This document shows, one piece after another, positions 42,383-46,584 of a stretch of DNA of 46,584 nt. The position numbers and the translations under genes were made by a program. The stretch is from an uncultured Alphaproteobacteria bacterium. GTDB lineage: Bacteria > Pseudomonadota > Alphaproteobacteria > RF32 > CAG-239. The stretch's first letter is position 1. Each line of letters starts with the position of its first letter. The stretch spans positions 1 to 46,584 of the forward strand of contig CALXUM010000012.1 of NCBI GenBank assembly GCA_944391685.1. Reading direction: 5' to 3'. The notes beneath the pieces are model-generated. The model saw only the letters and a program-made list of their open reading frames with translations. It did not search any database and had not been told where the DNA came from.

Positions 42383-43018
42383 TTATCTTAAGGCTTCAAT
42401 ATTACTGCGATAATCTCCGCCTGAAAAAACAGCCGTTCCGGCAACCAAAATATCTGCTCCGGCAGCTATTGCCTCTGCTCCACTTAGTGCATTGATTCCG
42501 CCGTCAACTTCTAAGAGAATCGGTTTAGAGCCAATCATCTCGCGGATTTTGGCAATTTTTGAGAGTTGATTTTCCATAAATTCTTGTCCGCCAAAACCAG
42601 GGTTTACCGTCATTACCAATATCAAATCCAAATTATCCAAAACATATTCCAAAACACTCTCCGGTGTAGACGGATTTAAGGAAACGCCGGCTTTTTTGCC
42701 AAGTTTGTGAATGGCTGCCAAAGTTTTATCAAGGTGAGGACAAACCTCAGCGTGAACAGTAATTATATCAGCTCCGGCATTGGCAAACCATGGAATCATA
42801 TCATCAGGATTTTTTACCATTAAATGAACATCAAACAAAAGCTTGGTATATGGGCGAATAGCCTTAACAACCGCAGGACCAATGGTTAAATTAGGGACAA
42901 AATTACCATCCATAACATCAATGTGAATCAAATCGGCTCCGGCTTCATCTAGTTTGATAATTTCATTCTTCAAATCAGCAAAATCCGCCGATAATATGCT
43001 GGGGGCTATCTTTACCAT
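42383..43018 (-). CDS. rpe: Ribulose-phosphate 3-epimerase
   Basis: TIM-barrel epimerase of the pentose phosphate pathway, 211 residues. Motifs: 'KIAPSILSADFADL', 'DLIHIDVMDGNFVPNLTIGP' split across strands 1-2 with the metal/catalytic Asp, 'DVHLMVKNP', 'MTVNPGFGGQEF' and 'LEVDGGIN'. I placed the start at 43018 (MVKIAPSIL), since GGAG lies 8 nt upstream; the frame could extend to 43060 but that adds non-family residues. The gene is directly followed by phoB. Confidence 0.93.
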   Translation of the reverse strand: MVKIAPSILSADFADLKNEIIKLDEAGADLIHIDVMDGNFVPNLTIGPAVVKAIRPYTKLLFDVHLMVKNPDDMIPWFANAGADIITVHAEVCPHLDKTLAAIHKLGKKAGVSLNPSTPESVLEYVLDNLDLILVMTVNPGFGGQEFMENQLSKIAKIREMIGSKPILLEVDGGINALSGAEAIAAGADILVAGTAVFSGGDYRSNIEALR

Positions 43019-43214
43019 GTTTTTCTCCTGTTTATTTAGGATGTAGGATATAATAACCAATCTTAAAAAGCAAAGTAATTTTGCCTGATATATGGATTAT
43101 TAATAATTTAAGCTAAAATTTTTTAATTAATTAAATCTTTTGTCTTTTATAAAAACTATTCCATTGTTTTTGCTACATATTTTAACTTATTTAATTTTTT
43201 TAGCCTTTTATTTG

Positions 43215-43243
43215 TTGACATATTTATACAAATATTCCAAAAT
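43215..43243 (+). promoter_or_regulatory. Promoter of the small RNA candidate
   Basis: Consensus TTGACA (43215-43220), 17-bp spacer, CAAAAT (43238-43243, four of six). It points rightward at the pseudoknot-capable region, with no coding start behind it. Confidence 0.45.
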
Positions 43244-43248
43244 GAGGA

Positions 43249-43408
43249 CAAATTGATAGAGTCGTTGATTCGAAAAAATTGGGGAGTTTTATCGGCTGGA
43301 TTTGAAACTTTGAGCAAATTTTATAGTCATACTCCAAATAACGAATGTTTGCTTGGGTAAACAATCTGCCGATAACGAAAAAGCCTGAAGAAAACTTCAG
43401 GCTTTTTT
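43249..43408 (+). ncRNA. Candidate structured small RNA
   Basis: A gap of about 410 bp between rpe and fba (43019-43431) holds no convincing gene. On the plus strand a promoter-like element is followed by about 160 nt that can fold: outer stem TTATCGGC (43289-43296) / GCCGATAA (43368-43375), inner stem around AGCAAA (43313-43318) / TTTGCT (43348-43353) extended by G-U pairs, and a possible pseudoknot GGAGT (43283-43287) / ACTCC (43331-43335). It ends at a 13-bp hairpin terminator with poly-T. I could not match it to 6S, SRP, tmRNA or RNase P. The pseudoknot is short and may be chance. Confidence 0.38.
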
Positions 43409-43409
43409 G
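43378..43409. terminator. Bidirectional terminator, sRNA candidate / fba
   Basis: Stem AAAAAGCCTGAAG / CTTCAGGCTTTTT with AAAA loop. It ends the plus-strand RNA candidate and also the minus-strand fba transcript. Confidence 0.88.
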
Positions 43410-43431
43410 TTCTTTATATACCAATTAAGAA

Positions 43432-44481
43432 TTAGATTTCTCCTTCGGCATAGCGTTTAGCCATAACAGACATCGGAATTGCTTTAATTTTATCAGCATG
43501 GCCTGCTGCACCAAAGGCAATATAGCGAGCTTCACAAACTTTTTGCATTTCTTCAATGGCCGGTTTGAGGTATTTGCGAGGATCAAACTCTTTGGGATTC
43601 TCGGCAAATATTTTACGAATAGCACCGGTAATGGCCATGCGGCAATCGGTATCAACATTAACTTTGCGAACACCAGATTTGATGCCTCTGACAATTTCTT
43701 CAACCGGAACACCAAAAGTTTGCGGAATGGCTCCACCATAAGCATTAATCAAATCTTGCAGTTCTTGAGGAACAGAAGAAGAACCATGCATAACCATATG
43801 TGTGTTAGGTAATTTTTTGTGAATCTTTTCAATTACGTCAATAGCTAAAATTTCACCGTCAGGTTTGCGGGTAAATTTATATGCACCATGAGATGTTCCA
43901 ACAGCAACAGCCAATGCGTCCAACTTGGTTTCTTCCACAAAACGAGCAGCCTCATCAGGGTCTGTAACCAGGCGTTTTTTATCAATAACGCCTTCAGCTC
44001 CGTGACCATCTTCTTTGTCGCCTTTGCCGGTTTCCAATGAACCGATAACACCCAACTCACCTTCAACTGAAGCACCTACTGCATGAGCTCTGGCGACAAC
44101 CTCTTTGGTTACACGAACGTTGTATTCAAAAGATGACGGGGTTTTGCCATCAGCCTCAAGAGAGCCGTCCATCATAACCGAAGAATAACCGTTTACGATA
44201 GCTGATTGACAAATATCTACCGACGAACCATGGTCTTGGTGTATACAAATAGGCAGTTCCGGAAACATTTCTATACCGGCTTGAACCATGTGACGAATCA
44301 TCGGATCACCGGCAAATTTGCGAGCACCGGTTGAGGTTTGCAAGATAACCGGAGCGTTAACTTTTTTGGCGGCTTGTAAAACTGCCAATACCTGCTCCAT
44401 ATCATTAATGTTGAAAGCCGGAACACCATAATTGTTTTCGGCAGCATGGTCAAGAATTTGACGCATTGTAACTAAAGGCAT
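43432..44481 (-). CDS. fba: Class II fructose-bisphosphate aldolase
   Basis: Zinc-dependent aldolase of glycolysis and gluconeogenesis, class IIB (Calvin-type), 349 residues. Motifs: 'PAFNINDMEQVLAVL', zinc and base region 'ICIHQDHGSSVDICQSAI', 'SVEGELGVIGSLETGKGD', 'AVAVGTSHGAYKF' and 'VMHGSSSVPQELQ'. The long active-site loop 'DKEDGHGAEG' is typical of this subclass. The ATG has TAAGGAG upstream. The gene is transcribed alone, with a terminator at its end. Confidence 0.94.
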   Translation of the reverse strand: MPLVTMRQILDHAAENNYGVPAFNINDMEQVLAVLQAAKKVNAPVILQTSTGARKFAGDPMIRHMVQAGIEMFPELPICIHQDHGSSVDICQSAIVNGYSSVMMDGSLEADGKTPSSFEYNVRVTKEVVARAHAVGASVEGELGVIGSLETGKGDKEDGHGAEGVIDKKRLVTDPDEAARFVEETKLDALAVAVGTSHGAYKFTRKPDGEILAIDVIEKIHKKLPNTHMVMHGSSSVPQELQDLINAYGGAIPQTFGVPVEEIVRGIKSGVRKVNVDTDCRMAITGAIRKIFAENPKEFDPRKYLKPAIEEMQKVCEARYIAFGAAGHADKIKAIPMSVMAKRYAEGEI

Positions 44482-44571
44482 TGTTTTCTCCTTATTTGCA
44501 ATAATTAACTATTGGCAAATATATTACGGTGAGCATTTTTTGCAAGCTATTTTTATTAGTTCTGAAAAAAT

Positions 44572-46584
44572 TTAAAAATTACTTTCTATGCTTTTTATAA
44601 AATCACTTGTATTTTTATTGTCACTCTTTACTAAAAGTTCATTAAGAGATTTAGCATCTGTATTTGCATAAAAATTAGTCATTATAGAATTTCCATAGTT
44701 AGAAAGCCATAATGATGTTCCTGAAGATATTTTGGGAAGCTGATTCATAAAAATAGCTTCACTTTGAGAACTTACAACATTAATATTACCACTAATTGTA
44801 TCATTGTAGTTCATAGTTATTCCTCGAGATGACGCACCTTTTGTATATATATTTAATGTTCCGGAAGTCTTTCCCGTGTCAGAATATAAGCCTAAAGCGG
44901 AAGATCCTTCCGTAATGATATTCATGGTTCCGCTTATGTTGGAAATTGCATTATATATACCATGTGCACTACTTTCCATAGTATGAACATTTATATTTGC
45001 CTGAATCGTACCTTCTCTGCTTATAATACCAATTGCAGATTTTCCTTTGGTTTTAATAGTAAAGTTTCCTTTTAAAATACCTCTATTTATAATCCCTATA
45101 CCTGCATTATTCTCGGTATTAATCACAACATTATCTAATGTTGCCGTATAATTTTTATTATTATTAGCAATGGCATAGTTTTCTTTACCATTATTAATAA
45201 AGTTGATTGTTATATTGTTAAATTTTACATTATTGTTAAGATAAAAGCAGGCAGCAGAACTAATACTTTCACTATTCATTGAACAATTTAAGGTTTCATT
45301 ACCAGAAAATGAAGTAACTTCCTTATTGGCGGTAAATACTATATTCATATTACTAAACGTTAAATCCTTAGCAATTATGATTTTAGTTACACTTGACGTA
45401 TTTATCGCCTGAGTTAATTCTTCATTTGTCTTTACAAAAGCTACATTACTACTTCCTCCCCAAGAGATTGGAAAAAGTTGTCTTACTGCATTACTGCTTC
45501 CGGTAACAAAACTGCTGTATGAAGTTGCTTTAGTTAAATATTGATAAGGATATTGTCCGTTTACAGTGCTTACACCGGTTAAACCACTGCAATAAGAAAA
45601 CATCTCCCTACCATTAGTTAATCCCTCAGGAAGCTCAGGTATGTTGCCGGTTAGATAAGCACAACCGCTGAACATTTCCGAACCATCAATCAACCCACTC
45701 GGAAGCTCCGGAATGCTACCAGTTAAAAGATCACACTCTGCAAACATGGTACTACCATTAGTCAATCCTTTTGGAAGTTCCGGAATGCTACCAGTTAAAT
45801 TATAACATCTATAAAACATCCCACCACCATTAGTTAAACCACTAGGCAATTCAGGAATATTGCCGGTTAGATTACTGCAATTACCAAACATATAGCTACC
45901 ATTAGTTAAACCACTAGGAAGTTCAGGGATATTACCAGTTAAGAAAAAACAGTTATAGAACATGGTACTACCATTAGTCAATCCTTTTGGAAGTTCCGGA
46001 ATGCTACCAGTTAAGTAAAAACATCTATAAAACATCCCACTACCATCAATTAAACCTCTAGGCAGTTCAGGAATGCTACCGGTTAAGTTTGTGCAATTAA
46101 AAAACATTTTACTACCATTAGTTAAACCACTAGGCAATTCAGGAATGGTGCCGGTTAAATTACTACAATAATAGAAAGCTTGGCTAGCATCGGTAATACT
46201 TGATAAATTAAGTTGTTTTATACCAACCACTTTTGATCTGTCTGATGCTGCAACTTGTATTTTTTCTGCATGACCGGTGATCCTAACATCGTAATTACCG
46301 GCCGTTGTATAAATGTGAGTTTTGGCGGTTGTTACCCCTTTTTCTATTACCCCATCTCCCCAATCAACCGTAACATTTAAATTTTTACTAACAGGTAGCG
46401 TTATGCTGCTTCCGGCTGGTACGTTATATGTTAAAGTAACAGCTTCTTCACGACAAATTCCACATCTTTCTTCACCTGACAAAACATTATTAGGGGTAAA
46501 GAAAAGACCACTTCCCTCACATTCACTTTGTTTTACAGTTCCTGTAGCACACGGTATTTCCATACATTTGCCGCATATATCAGC
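44572..46584 (-). CDS. Partial surface protein with BspA-like repeats
   Basis: The minus-strand frame stays open to the window edge, so the N-terminus lies outside; the in-frame ATG at 46563 is likely internal. Visible parts: a Cys-rich start ('ICGKCMEIPCATG', 'CGICREE'), a PKD-like segment ('VTVDWGDGV', 'TTAGNYDVRITG'), eight full 24-residue repeats ('MFxxCxNLTGxIPELPxGL') plus a ninth partial copy, and a long Gly/Asn-rich beta-helix (about residues 400-600 from the internal ATG). The repeats are the DUF285/BspA type found in surface adhesins of host-associated bacteria. No C-terminal beta-barrel or sorting signal is seen. Export route and ligand are unknown. Confidence 0.82.
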   Translation of the reverse strand, partial: ADICGKCMEIPCATGTVKQSECEGSGLFFTPNNVLSGEERCGICREEAVTLTYNVPAGSSITLPVSKNLNVTVDWGDGVIEKGVTTAKTHIYTTAGNYDVRITGHAEKIQVAASDRSKVVGIKQLNLSSITDASQAFYYCSNLTGTIPELPSGLTNGSKMFFNCTNLTGSIPELPRGLIDGSGMFYRCFYLTGSIPELPKGLTNGSTMFYNCFFLTGNIPELPSGLTNGSYMFGNCSNLTGNIPELPSGLTNGGGMFYRCYNLTGSIPELPKGLTNGSTMFAECDLLTGSIPELPSGLIDGSEMFSGCAYLTGNIPELPEGLTNGREMFSYCSGLTGVSTVNGQYPYQYLTKATSYSSFVTGSSNAVRQLFPISWGGSSNVAFVKTNEELTQAINTSSVTKIIIAKDLTFSNMNIVFTANKEVTSFSGNETLNCSMNSESISSAACFYLNNNVKFNNITINFINNGKENYAIANNNKNYTATLDNVVINTENNAGIGIINRGILKGNFTIKTKGKSAIGIISREGTIQANINVHTMESSAHGIYNAISNISGTMNIITEGSSALGLYSDTGKTSGTLNIYTKGASSRGITMNYNDTISGNINVVSSQSEAIFMNQLPKISSGTSLWLSNYGNSIMTNFYANTDAKSLNELLVKSDNKNTSDFIKSIESNF
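45588..46230 (-). repeat. 72-bp tandem repeats with 216-bp higher order
   Basis: Eight to nine 24-residue (72-bp) units. Units three apart are much closer to one another than adjacent ones: for example the segments at 45746 and 45961 are near-identical over about 80 bp and exactly 216 bp apart. That is three units, which suggests block duplication of a three-unit segment. Confidence 0.85.

Noticed and set aside
43249..43280. tRNA-like or att-like segment (TTCGAATC on the minus strand)
   Set aside because: The flanking bases do not form a T-arm and no cloverleaf or integrase is nearby.
43224..43424. Minus-strand 66-codon frame between rpe and fba
   Set aside because: It runs through the terminator hairpin and shows no ribosome site or protein-like composition.

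Overview
The window is AT-rich, gene-dense DNA that reads as an alphaproteobacterial chromosome. The best lineage markers are an FlbT-type flagellin regulator at the left edge, a subclass-IIA HAD protein of the type common in alphaproteobacteria, SecB, and a Tim44-like/MltA/Smr gene run. A PhoB regulator, class II aldolase and Tgt fit the same picture. The low GC, an intermediate/eukaryote-like (type 2) isoleucyl-tRNA synthetase and a BspA-like repeat protein suggest an uncultured host- or gut-associated lineage. That ecological guess is inference.

Layout. 1-7.9 kb is housekeeping: flbT, a TerB-like gene coupled to the ABC-F ATPase uup, two unknown genes with a HAD protein that has lost its nucleophile, tcdA, tatD and alr. 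7.9-14.1 kb is an accessory block: a 1098-residue protein with hydrophobic Gly/Ala-rich segments and a 9-residue tandem repeat, two paralogous lipoproteins sharing an 82-bp perfect repeat, a small exported protein and a lysozyme-like protein. 14.2-21.2 kb holds a histidine phosphatase, ileS with a structured leader, anmK and tyrS, plus three small unknown genes that lack Shine-Dalgarno sites (18.35, 21.28 and 21.60 kb). 21.9-26.8 kb is an aerotolerance (Bat) operon (DUF4381, BatA, BatB-TPR, BatD) with no adjacent moxR or DUF58 gene. It is followed by a coupled gamma-glutamyl amidotransferase-like gene and a D-Ala-D-Ala dipeptidase.

28.3-36.5 kb carries secB, a Tim44-like gene, mltA, a membrane protein, smr, an MsbA-like exporter, a DUF1294 protein, two exported LpoB/CsgG-like proteins and a helical unknown. 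36.5-44.5 kb holds dtd, a fused SpmAB-type protein, an MFS transporter, a LOG-family protein, tgt, phoB, rpe and fba. A candidate structured small RNA lies between rpe and fba. The right edge is a large surface protein with BspA-like 24-residue repeats and a beta-helix region, cut by the window end.

Cell-envelope turnover recurs: alr, anmK, mltA, the D-Ala-D-Ala dipeptidase, a lysozyme-like protein, and possible PBP activators. The most novel-looking parts are the 7.9-14.1 kb block (possible antagonism or surface island), the ileS leader, the 43.25 kb RNA candidate, and the nucleophile-less HAD protein. No tRNA, rRNA, CRISPR array, transposase or integrase was seen.
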